From NCBI GenBank assembly GCA_947095535.1, contig OX352772.1:191434125-191498124 (forward strand): a DNA stretch of 64,000 nt. The letters run 5' to 3'. Source of the DNA: Poecilobothrus nobilitatus (lineage: Eukaryota; Arthropoda; Insecta; Diptera; Dolichopodidae). The translations under genes were made by a program, and so were the position numbers. The notes under the pieces are model-generated. The model saw only the letters and a list, made by a program, of their open reading frames with translations. It was not told where the DNA came from and did not search any database. Positions within the stretch are counted from its first letter, which is position 1. Each line of letters opens with the position of its first letter. Shown piece after piece: positions 30,761 through 41,660 of this stretch.

Positions 30761-31515
30761 TTAAATCTTGAATGGAAGATACACGATTTGCCGCCAGAGT
30801 CTGGCATTAGAAGCATGGGATGATAACCAACCTAAAACGATGGTAGGATCAGTCCAGCAGTATATAGCATTTATTTGTTTTTTAAAGTTTTGTCTTATCT
30901 TAAATAAAAGTTTTGCTAATAGTTCAGTGCCGAGAAGCTCTAAAACCGGTAACGGTTTCGGGTTTTTACTTGGTGAAACTTTTGAATTTGCACTTAATAA
31001 ATTTACTTTCGTAATCCCATTGAAAGTTGTGCATCGAATATACACACAGCAATCATAAGGGCGATTACTTGCATCTGAAAACACATGCAATTCTAATGTA
31101 TTTTCTTCTGGTTGGAAAACGTACCAATTAATTGCGATTTCATTTATTTTACATAAACCCATTTTAAAACTTTGCCAACGACGATGGTGTTCCATTGGCA
31201 ATGATTCGCTCCAATCAACCTTAAGTAACCACAGTTTTTGTCAGAATATTTTTGCAGCGACGATTATAGGATTGACTAATCCTAATGGATCGAAAAGTCG
31301 AGCTATGTCAGATGGAACCGTGCGTTTAGTGATTTTTGAGCTAATGTTTGAATTTTCTTCATTGTAAAAAATCTTCAATGTATCGGATTTTGGCACCCAA
31401 ATAATGCCTAGAGTTTTTACAACTTCAACATCATCTAATTTTAGTGTTTTTGCGCTTTCATGTTCAGGAATAATGTCAATAAATTTACAGCTGTTCGAAC
31501 ATCATTTCCACAACT
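30761..31515 (-). pseudogene. BEL/Pao RNase H region
   Basis: The open part 31201-30761 encodes HHRRWQSFKMGLCKIN, LHVFSDASNRPYDCCVYI (the FSDAS motif with the first RNase H Asp), PVLELLGTELLAKLL (the Glu block) and CWTDPTIVLGWLSS (the TDS..VL.W block). Upstream, 31200-31515 in broken frames reads LFDPLGLVNPIIVAAKIF, the conserved region between RT and RNase H. RNase H would remove the RNA strand of the replication intermediate. Frameshifts separate it from RT. Confidence 0.8.
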
Positions 31516-31877
31516 TTAAGTGAGCATATTTGAGAATGTCGGTAATTTCAATTTTCCAAATTCGACTTCAGTATCGGCACCAGCGATGAAATCGTCGACA
31601 TAAAACGAATTTTTAATTGAATCTGCAGCAGCAGGATATTCTTTCGAAAAACGGTCAGCTAGATAATTTAATGATCTTGTGGACAGATATGGTGCACATG
31701 CTATGCCATATGTTATAGTTTTCAAACGATAAATTTTTGTTTGCGCGCCAAATAATGAGTGAGATATGAGTTCAAAATTCATATCTTCTCGTTGTGATAT
31801 GAAACTGCCGATACATTTTGTCATTGAATAGACTGAATTGAAAATAGGCTGAATATTTTCATGAATTCCAATGGAAT
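31516..31877 (-). pseudogene. BEL/Pao reverse transcriptase, palm
   Basis: The frame 31824-31516 has YRLKTITYGIACAPYLSTRS, close to the V..GV..AP.LA.R. block, and SFYVDDFIAGADTE with the catalytic YVDD intact. Upstream up to 31877 the match continues in another frame until LINE C interrupts. The fingers and the first catalytic Asp lie upstream and are absent from the window. Confidence 0.85.
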
Positions 31878-32995
31878 TTTAATCGAAGAACAGTTTGGTT
31901 TTGCAAAAAGATCAAATAGCTGCTTGTCTTAGTCTAATGGACTTCGTTTCTAAAATTATGAAAAAAAAAAAAATATGTTGGCTGTGTTTTCCTAGATCTT
32001 GGGAAAGCATTTGATGACCATGGAGTTTTATTATTAAAACTCGCAAAACTTAATTTTTCGGAATTACAATTAATGTTATTCAAATCATATATTGAACATA
32101 GAGATCAAATGGTCCGTGTTAATAATACTTACGGTTCGAAAAAAACTATAACCAAGGGAGTTCCTCAGGGATCCATATTGGGTCCCGACCTTTTTAAAAT
32201 TTATATAGACGATTTAACTCGTCTAGATATCAATGGAATTTTACAGTTGTATGCAGATGATGCTGTACTAAAGTATGCTTGTGATAGTGAAGTGGAATTA
32301 AAGATTTCTATTCAAGATGATCTGAACATGATACAAGTGTGGTTAGCAAAACATCGACTTAGCTTAAATGGGGAGAAAACCAAAATTTAATTTTTTGAAA
32401 ATAAATTTTTTGATAAGAGAGCTGACTTTCCTTACAACAACGAAAAAATTGAAGTTGTTAAAAAATTCAATCATCTAGGCCTAATAATAGATAGTAAAGC
32501 TAATTGGAGTGGTCACATTGATCATGTGATAAAAATTGTGGCCTCCAATATTTTTATATTATGCAAGTTAAGAAATTTCCTATCGAGCAAAGCTTTATTC
32601 ACTGTATACTCGTGTTTTATTAAGTCACACATTACTTACCTGAATCTTATATGGAGTAGAGCTCCCCAGCAATACCTAAATAAATAAGATATTTTACACA
32701 AAATATGTATAAAAATTATTCACAGGTTTCCAATTCAACATCCAACAAACTTAATATACTCCTCTCAATATATTTATTAGTTTTTCAAATATATGTAAAT
32801 GCGAACTACATACACTTGCTTTTAAAATTGTCAATAATGCAATCAAGCACAATTTCATACTAAACAGGGTGATTGACATCCACAATCACAACACGCGGAA
32901 TAAAGCAAAGTTTTGTTTAAGATTATTTCGTTCAAACAATAGATTATCATTAACATTAATTTTTTACCGAAATAACAATAGTTTATTATAATGTT
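31878..32995 (+). pseudogene. LINE C ORF2 reverse transcriptase and C-terminal part
   Basis: The RT starts with EEQFGFAKRSNS, then VFLDLGKAFD (first catalytic Asp; frame break in an A run at about 31960), TKGVPQGSILGPDLFKIYID and ILQLYADDAVLKYA with an intact YADD box, and WLAKHRLSLNGEKTKI. A stop at 32388 is followed in the same frame by the thumb VVKKFNHLGLIIDSKANW and LIWSRAPQQY. The last part decays around 32700-32995 with several stops. Confidence 0.8.
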
Positions 32996-33131
32996 AAAAA
33001 TAAGCAAAGGAATTTTTGCTTTTTATTTTTATTAACTGTAGTATTTATTATTAACTGTATTATTAACTGAAGTTTATATATAAGTTTTCATCAATCCTTC
33101 ATCTCTCTCTTTATAAAAAGAGATGAAGGAT
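31878..33131 (+). mobile_element. LINE C: 5'-truncated non-LTR retrotransposon
   Basis: The element begins within the RT at about 31878 (EEQFGFAKRSNS), inserted into the antisense BEL RT, and runs to about 33131. It ends with a perfect 13-bp hairpin (33094-33106 with 33119-33131). Truncation at the 5' end is the normal outcome of LINE retrotransposition. It is CR1/Jockey-like; the C-terminal NHNTRNKAKFCLRLFRSN motif near 32880-32940 is typical of CR1-type ORF2. Confidence 0.75.
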
Positions 33132-34990
33132 ATTTGAGAGATTTTGTATTACAAATATACATCTTTGGATACATTGCCTCTCTACCGTTACAACTTTCAG
33201 CGGTAATGGTTCTGATGAGTAAACAAATGCATAAAAAACAAAAAAATATATATATATACTTACTTATTCGACAAAAGTGTGTTATAAATTTTACTTTAAA
33301 ATTTAATAATTAAGAAAAAAAACCCAAATTAATCTCAGTACTTTCTTTATTCTTCACAAATTAATAATAATCATTTATTTTTCTTACAGTCGTATTTAAC
33401 TTAAAATTATTCTAAAACTTATTCCCAAAATTTCTTATCAGCAAATCGATAAATTACAATTAGTAAAGGTTATTACTTTATCGGCTTGCTGTTATATCAA
33501 ATGCATGAAATTGTTACAACATAACTTAAATGCAATGTACAAAAAAACCGTATCATATTTCGGGTCATTGTTTTGTATCTTCTTTATTAATTAAAATGTT
33601 CAAAGAATAAGTGCATTGAACATTTTGTACTACGCAAACAAAAAATGTGTCATATTTCAGTTCATGAATTTGTTGTTGTTAAATAAATTGTTGAATGCAT
33701 AAGTGCATTGAACAATTTGTTATTTTTATTTTCAAAATTGGGTTATTTAGAATTAGGTAATAAATTTGATTGTGACATAATAAAAATTGTAAGATAAGCT
33801 AATTTGAATTTAAAAAGAAAAGTGAATTTGAAAAGAAAAGTAAAAAGTAAATTTTATTTTAGAATTTAATAAAGGGCAATTTCGTTATTTGCGGGCAATC
33901 TTGCTGTATGATTTGTGGTGAAGAAGAGTGTGATGATATAACTATATATATATATGTGAATATGTGTTTTATTTAGAATAAGTTCAGCTTAATTCAGCTA
34001 TCAATCTTTTTTTTTAAATTTAATATAACGGCACCTTTTTTCTGAACAAATTTTTTTCTCCTTTTGTTCCTGTTTGTAGGAAGCCCTCATTGGTTACTCT
34101 GGTCCATTTTGTTTTTGAGTTATGGTAAAATTTTTTTGGGTAGAATGATAAGGAATAGTCAATTTTTCATATAAAATGTGAATTTAAATCTTTTTTTTTT
34201 TTTAGAGTTATTACGCCTTTTCCAGAATATTTATATATTTGTATACGTGAGATTCTGAGTTAGAAAGGATTTTAGAGTTGGTTTGAAAATCAGGATGAAA
34301 ATATGTATGAATGTATATATTTTTTTTATTTTTTTTTATTTATTTATTCTTAATTATAATTAGAATTATAATTAACAAAAAATTTTTTTTCTAAGCACTA
34401 GCTACTCAGGCTATCGGCTTATTCTTTAAAAATAGATTCTTCACGATATACATACTATTATTTATTTTTTTTATTTGGCTGAAACCTAATCTTTTATTTC
34501 GTTTATTATAAAATACATTGAAATAATTGTTTATATTAAAATAATTGAAAATACTAATTCTTACAGATTTTACTTCAATATATTGCTTTCGAGGTCATTA
34601 ATGTATTTAAATTTGATTTAATTATTTACAAATTTAGAAAAGCAATTATCGTTACAATTGGACTACAAATATACATAATAATGTATACAATTATTATATT
34701 TATTATAATTATGTAATAATTAATATACATAATGTACATATATTAATCATTATATTTATTGCATATTATACTTTATACACATATGTACCTATTATTCTAG
34801 TTATTTTATACATAAACATAGTAATAAAAATTTTTAATTTGATCATTATTCATTAATATCTAGGTATTTAAATGTGTCTACAGATTTTTAATTTATTTAA
34901 TTCATTTAAAGTAATTTTTACATTAAAATAGTTGAAAACTAATTATAATATTTTAATTCATTACATTCTTTTGTTTGGCCTTTAATGTTT
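33132..34990. other. Long AT-rich region without a recognised gene
   Basis: About 1.9 kb with no coding match. It contains a ~98-bp unit present twice (about 33551-33647 and 33649-33725, each with AAGTGCATTGAACA), a TA microsatellite at about 33942, and a ~100-bp fragment at about 34205-34305 related to the inner part of the foldback-like elements (TTACGCCTTTTCCAGAATAT, GAGATTCTGAGTTAGAAAGG). The remainder, especially 34310-34990, is over 80% A/T with no structure I can name. Confidence 0.5.
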
Positions 34991-35458
34991 TTATATTAGT
35001 TTACATATTTTTAATTTACATATTTTAGAAAAAAAAAGAAATAATCGTGAGTAAGTGAAATCACTTACTCCTGATTTCATTTTAATAGGTTTTGTTCTGG
35101 CTTTTAGTAATTGAACTTCTTTATATAATAGGTCATTTTGATTTGTGAATAATTTGGGAAAATATTTACTCCTGAGAAACATTATTTTATTTTATATTGT
35201 GCGAAAACCTGCTTCAGCTAATATGTTTTTGACCGGGGTAGTTGTAAATGCTCTTAGACTTCTTCTTATAACAACATTATATGGTGTATTAATTTTTTTG
35301 TGTGTTGTAGCACTTTTTCCATAGATATGTAGCCCATAGTCAATTTTGGAAAGTATTATTAGTTTAGTTATATTTAGTAAAGTGTTAATATGTACATTAT
35401 GTTCTTAGAAGATAGATATTTGATTATATTAAACCTATTGGTGGCATTATTTCTATAC
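34991..35458 (-). pseudogene. LINE D ORF2, post-RT region
   Basis: In mixed frames the minus strand encodes IDYGLHIYGKSATTHKKINT and RRSLRAFTTTPVKNILAEAG (about 35345-35205), the conserved block after the RT in I/Jockey-like LINEs (DYG...YG.A....L..L......A.R...G...TSP...L..EAG.PPL). It then continues to KEVQLLKARTKPIKM at 34991. Single-base frame changes occur near 35200 and 35440. No 3' tail of the element is recognised. Confidence 0.7.
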
Positions 35459-35870
35459 CTTTCTGAAATGACTCATACTTATTTTCAAAGATCTAACTTC
35501 TGTCAACTTAAGCCGTTTAGAAGATAGAAGGGTTAAAGGGTTAAAGGGTTAAATTAAGTTTCGCATAAAGGTAAATTAAAACACCGTATAGCACAAGTAT
35601 ATATTTATTATATACATGTTTGTAAAGCTCATAACCACCTATCGTTTGGAATTTTCAGATTGATGATATACTTTATAGAGCTTGTGTTATACCAATTTAA
35701 ATATAGAGATTTTTCGAACTTGGGGGGCTGTAGCTCCTTAACGGGTGGGGCTACAGAAAAATTAATATATTCATAAAATTAATATTTTTATGATATCTAT
35801 CCGCAATTAAAATTTTATGGGTCTAGTTCAAAAAAATTGTGGAGATCTAAAAGTTAGTTGTTCAAATATT
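35459..35870 (-). repeat. DINE-B fragment inside LINE D
   Basis: The reverse complement matches DINE-B at 41930-42350: AACTAACTTTTAGATCTCCAC, GTAGCCCCACCCGTTAAGGAGCTACAG, CGTTATGCGAAAC. and TAACTTCTGTCAA..GATCT. It interrupts the LINE D ORF2; protein matches resume on both sides. No (GTCC)n or terminal hairpins are present, so it is an internal fragment. It also holds three GGGTTAAA units at about 35531-35552. Confidence 0.75.
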
Positions 35871-37142
35871 CATTATTTCTAAGGACATATAATTGCAATG
35901 TTCTTTAAAAGTATTTTTTTTATCAAAAATTAAACCTAAATTTTTAAATTATTTACATTATTGATTTTTGTGTTTTAAAATTTCTTTCTGGGCATTTACA
36001 TTTAGTTTTTCTACATACATGCATATTTTTACATTTATCGGTTGAAATTATCGCCCCTGATTTTTGTTTTGACCAGTTCTCGATTGCATTCAATGCATCA
36101 GAATACTGTTTTTCGATTAAATTTGAATTTTTTTCTTTTGAAAGAATATACAAATCATCTGCGTAAAGACAGTGTTGTAAATTATTTTGATTTGTTAACA
36201 ATTTGCTGATATCATTGAACGCAATCAAAGACAGAGTTATCGACAGCGGAGACCCTTGTGGGACACCGTTGAAGAGTGAAAACATTGATAATATAATGTT
36301 GTTCACCCTGCAAACTATTCTCCTGTTGTTTAAGATCTATGTATAGTAGTGCGTCTATTGTGCTGGAATTTGTTTTAAAGCCAATTTGATTTGGGGAGAG
36401 CAAATCATTATATGAAAGATACCATATTAAACGCTTGGCAATAATTTTTTCTAAGATTTTGCGTATACATGGTTGTAGAGACATCGGCCTATAGCTTGAA
36501 ATATTGTTAATGTCTTTGTTTGTTTTTTTTATAGGTATGACTATGGCTATTTTGAATATTTGTGGGATTATACCGGTATTGTAAATATTATTATATAGAT
36601 CAAGAATTCTAAATTTAAACTTTTGAGGACATTTTCTCAACATTTCATATGTTATTTTGTCTTGTCCTGGCGTAATACCTTTTGCAGATTTTAAACTGCT
36701 TTCAATTTCGTTCAAATTTATGTTAAGATCTAAGTAATTGTTTTTGTTGTTCGAGAGTTCATTGTGGTAGTTAGGGTCGGTTGTTGAATCGGATACGGTA
36801 TTGATTTTGGAACATTCTGAATAGTATTCAGCAAAACTTGAAGATATTACTACTGCATCTTCTATTATGTTTGAACCTATATTTAATGATTTTATCTGAA
36901 AGGGAGTATATGGGTCTGTTAGAATTTTAATTTTTTTCCATAAAATATTTACTGGTGTATTGGGATTTAAAGTTTTTGTAAATTCTTGAAATTTTTGTTT
37001 TCTTGCATTTTTTTTCTCCTTGTTGAAAATTGTATTTTTTTTCCGATATGTTTTTAAGTTTTCTATTGTGTTGTTCTTGTGGTAATTTCTCCAAGCTATT
37101 TGTTTTTGCTCTCTCAAAGATTTTAATTGATTTGTCCACCAA
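35871..37142 (-). pseudogene. LINE D reverse transcriptase
   Basis: The frame 37117-36212 gives KSAKGITPGQDKITYEMLRK, IPQIFKIAIVIPIKKTNKD, SSYRPMSLQPCIRKILEKII and LLSPNQIGFKTNSSTIDAL, RT blocks 0-3. After a deletion or frameshift around 36290, the frame 36306-35953 has FNGVPQGSPLSITLSLIAFN and QHCLYADDLYILSKEK (catalytic YADD intact), then LGLIFDKKNTFKEH near 35910. The block with the first catalytic Asp (normally between DALL.. and GVPQG) is missing, so the enzyme could not work. Confidence 0.85.
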
Positions 37143-38043
37143 GGAATGTTGCGCGAAGTAAATTTTGGAGTGGAAACAGATATAGAAATATTAGCTGAGC
37201 TACGAATAATTTTCTAGGTAATGGCTACTTTTTTATTAACATTGTCGGAATGAGGAAGTTTTGCATTTAATTCTACAATTTTATTTTGGTACTTTACCCA
37301 ATCGGCTCGATTGCAGTTGAATTTGGCGATTTTGGAAAGCTTAACATTGGATGGTTCTGAAATTTTGACAGATATTTTTATTGGATAGTGGTCACTATTA
37401 TGTAAGTCTTCAGAAATATACCATGAGATATATGGTAGAAGTTGTGCAATGCAGAAAGTTAAATCTATAATGGTTAAAGTACCATGTGTGTAGAAACGTG
37501 TCGGATAACTATTATTTGGAATTGTTACGTTGGAGTTGTAAAAAAATCTTCTAAAAAAATCTTCTGGAATTTGAATTGGAAGAGCCCCAAAGTGAACTCC
37601 ACCCATTAAAATCTCCTGCCAGAATAATTGGAGTTTTGATGTTCAATATGATAGAGCAGAGCTCTTGACAAGTAATTATTTGTTCTGGTGGGATGTAAAT
37701 TCAAATGATTGTGATTGGAACTTTAAGGTCGATTTCCATTGCTACTAGTGATAAGTTAGAGATTAGTTTAATATTTTTATGAGGGATACTTTTGTGTATT
37801 AAAATGCCTGTTCCTTGTTTTGCAGTTATATTGTTTTGGAAATTATGAAAGTAAGCGGAATATTTTTTAGGCATGAAGGGGGAATTATTATATTTTAGAT
37901 GAGTTTCCTGTAGACAAATAACTTAAAGGTGTTGTGATTTAATCAGCAATTTTAATTCTTCATAGTTGTTATGATAACCTTTGATATTCCATTGCAGAAT
38001 GTTAAGGATCATGGAGAACTTATATTTATTAAAATTTTAAGAT
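37143..38043 (-). pseudogene. LINE D ORF2 start: APE-type endonuclease and linker
   Basis: Reading down from about 38013, the minus strand gives ILNILQWNIKGYHNNYEELK (catalytic Asn), VICLQETHLKYNN (catalytic Glu in QETH), GTGILIHKSIPH, and TPIILAGDFNG near 37620, then, in the frame 37606-37214, STLTIIDLTFCIAQ-like and HNSDHYPIKISVK (SDH with the catalytic His). These are the motifs of Jockey/I-type endonucleases. Stops at about 37700, 37925 and 37610 break the frame. Confidence 0.8.
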
Positions 38044-38443
38044 TAGGATTTATAATCACGTACCTGTAAATTTATATTATTAAATAGTTCTGTTTTTCTT
38101 AGCATTAGTATAAAGTTTATACAAATGCAAGATCATTATTACGTTTTATGATTCCATTAAGAAATCACTATCTGAAATATTTTGGTGTTGTGTAAGCATG
38201 GTCTTATTAGTATCTTGTGTAGACATTAAGTCATTAGAAGATTGTGTTGAAAGCAAATCGAGAGTAGAATTTAAGTTTTCGTTGTTGTGTGAAGTTTGAT
38301 GTGATTTGCAGTCTATTATTTTAGATATTGACTGATTTTCTGCAGTCGAATTTAGGATTGTTTTCTCTTTTTTTACATTGTTATTTGTTATGTTCTTGGT
38401 ATTTTGAGTGTTGCTGTTTACTGGAGTATAATTATTACTAGAT
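38044..38443 (-). other. LINE D ORF1 tail / inter-ORF region
   Basis: About 400 bp between the ORF1 stop and the endonuclease. In the minus strand the sequence still has ORF1-like composition (Ser/Thr/Asn/Gln-rich, e.g. SSDLMSTQDTNKT region around 38220), suggesting that the original ORF1 continued here and was cut by a stop. No separate gene is seen. Confidence 0.45.
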
Positions 38444-38976
38444 TTAGTATTTTGAGAAGTTGTTTTTGATTTGTGTATTATTTATAGAGGTAGTGTTGTT
38501 TGAGTTTGTTGTGGTTTGCTTTAAGGGCTGGGTTATTATCGATTTTGGCGAGATGCTAAAAGATTGTGATAATAGGTTAGTAGATAAATTTAATGGACGT
38601 TGTTGTTTATACAACTTCCTAGCTTCATTCATTGTGCATTTGTTTTGTGTTTTTATTTTCAAAACTTCTTTCTGTTGAAGGTATTTTGGGCAAGTTTTCG
38701 AGGAAGCTGGGTGTTCCCCAAGACAATTTGCACACAGAGAACGTGTACAGTCCTTTGGACTATGTGATGGGAGGTTGCAGTTGTCGCATGAAGCGTTACT
38801 TCTGCAATATTTTGCTGTGTGTCCTAAAAGCTGACAATTCTTACAGCGCATAGGATTAGGATAATGATCATAAACTTTAAGAAATAGGTCGAAAATTAAA
38901 AGTATTAATCCTGTTGAGATAGCTTTACCGTCAATGATTCTTTTAAATTTGTAAACATCAACAACTCCTTGGCTTT
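38444..38976 (-). pseudogene. LINE D ORF1 (gag-like, three CCHC zinc knuckles)
   Basis: The minus strand encodes GVVDVYKFKRIIDGKAIST (38960-38900, in frame with an RRM-like region of I/Jockey ORF1), then three knuckles: CKNCQLLGHTAKYC, CDNCNLPSHSPKDC and CANCLGEHPASSKTC, followed by CPKYLQQKEVLKIK. An Asn/Thr/Ser-rich tail reaches the stop at 38444. Such proteins bind element RNA and target it to chromosomes. The N-terminal half is missing because the element is truncated at about 38976. Confidence 0.85.
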
Positions 38977-39556
38977 TTATTATTGTTATTGAATAAAAAA
39001 AAATTTTATTAAATTATTATAAGTTATTTTGCTTTGATATAAATTATTATGAAATTAAATTTCAAAAATCTATGAAATTTCGCATTATGCCTTTCGTGTA
39101 ATAGTTGTCAGTCCTGTGGTATAGACGGCTATTTTTTCTTATTGTAAATGTAATTTTATAATAGGATAGTGTAGCAATACATACATAGTACTAAGTTATG
39201 GTTGTTTTATTTTTGGCAAAAACTCATTTCAAAAATTTCATTATTAATATGTCATGCATAGGATAGGTGCTTCTTAAGTCGGTTAGGGGTAGTAGCTGGC
39301 ACATTCTCATTTCCACCTTAAAAATAAGAAAAATATTCATTTTTATAGGAAACTAATAATTAATTCAATCTGGTAAGACTTAGCTACTTTAATTTAAAAA
39401 ATGGTGGTAATATTAGCTGCCAAAACCATGATATTAGTGAATTTAAATTACTTGGAAATGTAAAGTTGAATTGTTCGTTTAAAGTGGATCATTCGTTTAA
39501 AGTGGATTGTGGATCAACAAAATTTATATATTTTCCTAACTTCGGCCATAGTGGTC
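38977..39556 (+). repeat. Inverted-repeat arm K, left
   Basis: The segment is the reverse complement of 43497-44222 (and of the equivalent 51900-52625 in the second duplicate). Shared blocks include TATAGACGGCTATTTTTTCTT, CTTCTTAAGTCGGTTAG and TTAGCTGCCAAAACCATGATA. The left arm lacks about 170 bp present in the right arm at about 43565-43735. LINE D ends at its left border. A short open stretch CGSTKFIYFPNFGHSG is shared by both arms; its nature is unknown. Confidence 0.8.
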
Positions 39557-39659
39557 GAGTGTAGGTAAATTTAAGAATATCTTATATAATTGTCATAAAA
39601 TTTGACAGAAATAAAATTCTAATCTTTCTTTTTTGCTTTTTTTGAATATGATTTTAAAT

Positions 39660-40010
39660 ATGATCGTCGAACCCAAAATTCTTACTAAATGATGTTTATT
39701 TTTAGAATCAAGTGAAGGCAGAAATCCTAAATATGATGTTTTAAACAATAGCAGCAAACCTGGTAATATTGGTCGTAATCAAATACAAATTGGTTCGAAT
39801 CGTAACACAACATTAAATGCAACTAATTCCTCATGCTTGAATATTCAGAAACTACACATAAAATAGAAAAATGTCCAAAATTCATAAAATTATCAGTTTC
39901 AGATCGTTTCGCAAAAATTAAAAATTTAAATGCCTGTATCAATTGTTTAAGAATGGATCACTCAGTATCAATTGCTTAAGAATGGGTCACTGATATAAAT
40001 TTGAATTTAA
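39660..40010 (+). pseudogene. BEL/Pao gag zinc-knuckle remnant
   Basis: In two overlapping frames the plus strand encodes SSEGRNPKYDVLNN.. and then EKCPKFIKLSVSDRFAKIKN and LNACINCLRMDHSVS, the pattern C.KF..LSV.DRF..VK.LNLC.NCL..GHS. that marks the zinc-knuckle region of BEL/Pao Gag. The ligand spacing C-x2-C-x4-H is kept; the last Cys is lost. A short duplication (CAATTG(C/T)TTAAGAATGG(A/G)TCACT at about 39937 and 39970) and stops follow. Confidence 0.65.
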
Positions 40011-40126
40011 AATTAAAATATAATTTAATTTCAAAATTAAAACAAAAGAAACATATACTATACATTGAACACACTCATATTGAAAAGAAATATATAAGAT
40101 AACTAAAATAGCTAGAAGAAATAGAA

Positions 40127-41174
40127 ACAAGTAAAAATAACAGTAAGTCGATGCAACCGACTTATTTATACCCTACACCTAAAAAATTCAAATTAAATTA
40201 AAAATCCATAAGTTATTTTAATTAGGTATTTAATACAAGCTAAAAAAAATAAATGCTGTTAGAACCTTTGTACAAAATTTCAGGTTTCTATCTTTATTAA
40301 ATTCGAAAATATGATTGTTAGGTCTTGGGAAGTTTGTGAAGGCACGCGGACCACCACCCCAATTCATCTCAAATTTTAGAGACATCAACAGGGTAGAACA
40401 TTCTTATATCAAATTTCAAGTTTATATATTTATTAATTTCGAAGATATGCTTGTTTGGTCTTAGGAGTTGTGTGGCAGATACCCGAACAACCATTCTAAT
40501 TCATCTTAAATTTTGGACAAATCAGGAATTCAGGAAACAACACCCTTGTACAAAATTTGAAGTTTCTGTCTTTATTAATTTCGAAGATATGCTTGTTAGG
40601 TTTTGGGAGTTGTATGGGAGGTACCCGAACGACCACTCCAATTCATCTCAAATTTTAGGCAAATGAGGGATTTAGGAAACAGCACCCTCGTATCAAATTT
40701 GAAGTTCCTATCTTTATTAATTTCGAAGATATGCATGTTCGGTTTTGGGAGTTGTATGGGAGGTACCCGAACAACCACTCCAATTCACCTCAAATTTTGG
40801 GGATATCAGGGATTTAGAAAAACACACCCTCGTACAAAATTTTAAGTTTCTATCTTTATTAATTTCGAAAATATGCGTATTAGGTTTTGGGAGGTGTATG
40901 GGAGGTACTCGAACGCATGGTCCGATTTCGCCCATTTACAATCCCCGCCTTACCTTAGTCATTGTTAACCTACAGTATAAATTTCATCGAGATAGCATCA
41001 TTATTTTTTGAGTTATCGTGCGTACGGACGGACGGACGGACATCGATAAATCGACTCAGGCGGTGATCCTGATTCAGAATATATATACATGTCTATACCT
41101 AACTCGCTTCCTTTTGGTGGTTACAAACACCATACCAAAGTTAATATACCCTATACTTAATGTGTAGGGTATAA
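40127..41174 (-). mobile_element. DINE-TR copy 3, complete, 142-bp central repeats
   Basis: The 3' end is at 40127 (ACAAGT on the plus strand), with the hairpin TAAGTCG..CGACTTA at 40144-40164. About five units of 142 bp follow, typified by GTATGGGAGGTACCCGAACG at about 40612 and 40754. The 5' end has GGACGGACGGACGGAC at about 41026-41041 and the hairpin ATACCCTA..TAGGGTAT (41146-41172). This subfamily has a 142-bp unit with a GGTACC site, unlike the 146-bp GGAAGCTTCC units of copies 1 and 2. The left border of the large tandem duplication (40207) falls inside it. Confidence 0.8.
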
Positions 41175-41660
41175 AAATAGTGACGGCACTAAAATCGTGA
41201 CGAACATGACAAAGGAATATTCTGGTACAACAGTTTTTAGTACCTTGTATTGTGCGCAGAAATAGTATGCCATGCCGTATGCCAGAAATAGTATACCATT
41301 CATTCAGTGCAGACACGAACATTTTCAACACATGTTTCTTTTCCCACTTATATTGTTAGAATATGACAAAATGAATAAGTGGATTAATTCAGCATTAATT
41401 AATCTGACTAAAGAAAAAATGAGAAAGACAAAAAAAATAAATAAATAAAAATTGAATCATGCTACTTAAAAGCGTGAGAGAAAAGGATAGTTAGCGTGCG
41501 TATTTATTTACAATTAATAATTATTTTTATAAAAATTAAAATTAGGTTTTAAAATGAATTAGAATTAATACCAATTGAAAATTAAAAATTTAATTTAAGA
41601 GTTGTAATGGTAACGGTATTTTTCCTCGTTTTCACTTTATCTAAAAGGCCATTCATTTTT
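41175..41660. other. Non-coding sequence between DINE-TR and DINE-B
   Basis: About 490 bp with a direct repeat of AGAAATAGTAT(G/A)CCAT at about 41257 and 41284 and otherwise unremarkable AT-rich DNA. Short open frames exist but are interrupted and carry no known pattern. The same sequence occurs at 51164-51648. It contains the target (T8 run) of the DINE-B insertion. Confidence 0.6.

Larger units (their letters stand above)
29950..31877 (-). mobile_element. BEL/Pao retrotransposon pol fragment
   Basis: The minus strand has the BEL/Pao order RT, RNase H, integrase zinc region. It is cut at 31877 by LINE C, which starts there on the plus strand, and ends at about 29950 inside integrase. Neither LTR is present. 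Many frame breaks occur between about 30290 and 30760 and between 31200 and 31515, where the protein pattern is still readable in fragments. Confidence 0.8.
34991..38976 (-). mobile_element. LINE D: I/Jockey-like non-LTR retrotransposon, nearly complete
   Basis: On the minus strand the order is ORF1 with CCHC knuckles (38976-38444), endonuclease (about 38010-37600), linker, reverse transcriptase (37142-35871) and a C-terminal part (35458-34991). A 410-bp DINE-B fragment (35459-35870) splits the thumb from the C-terminal part. ORF1 is cut at its N-terminal side at about 38976, at the border with an inverted-repeat arm. An RNase H domain, present in I elements, was not found. Confidence 0.8.

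Noticed and set aside
40451..41011. Open frames of the GVVWEVPE..FGSCMGGTRT type in the 142-bp arrays at 40, 50 and 59 kb
   Set aside because: Same explanation as above: shadows of a tandem repeat, present in both orientations and bounded by element ends.
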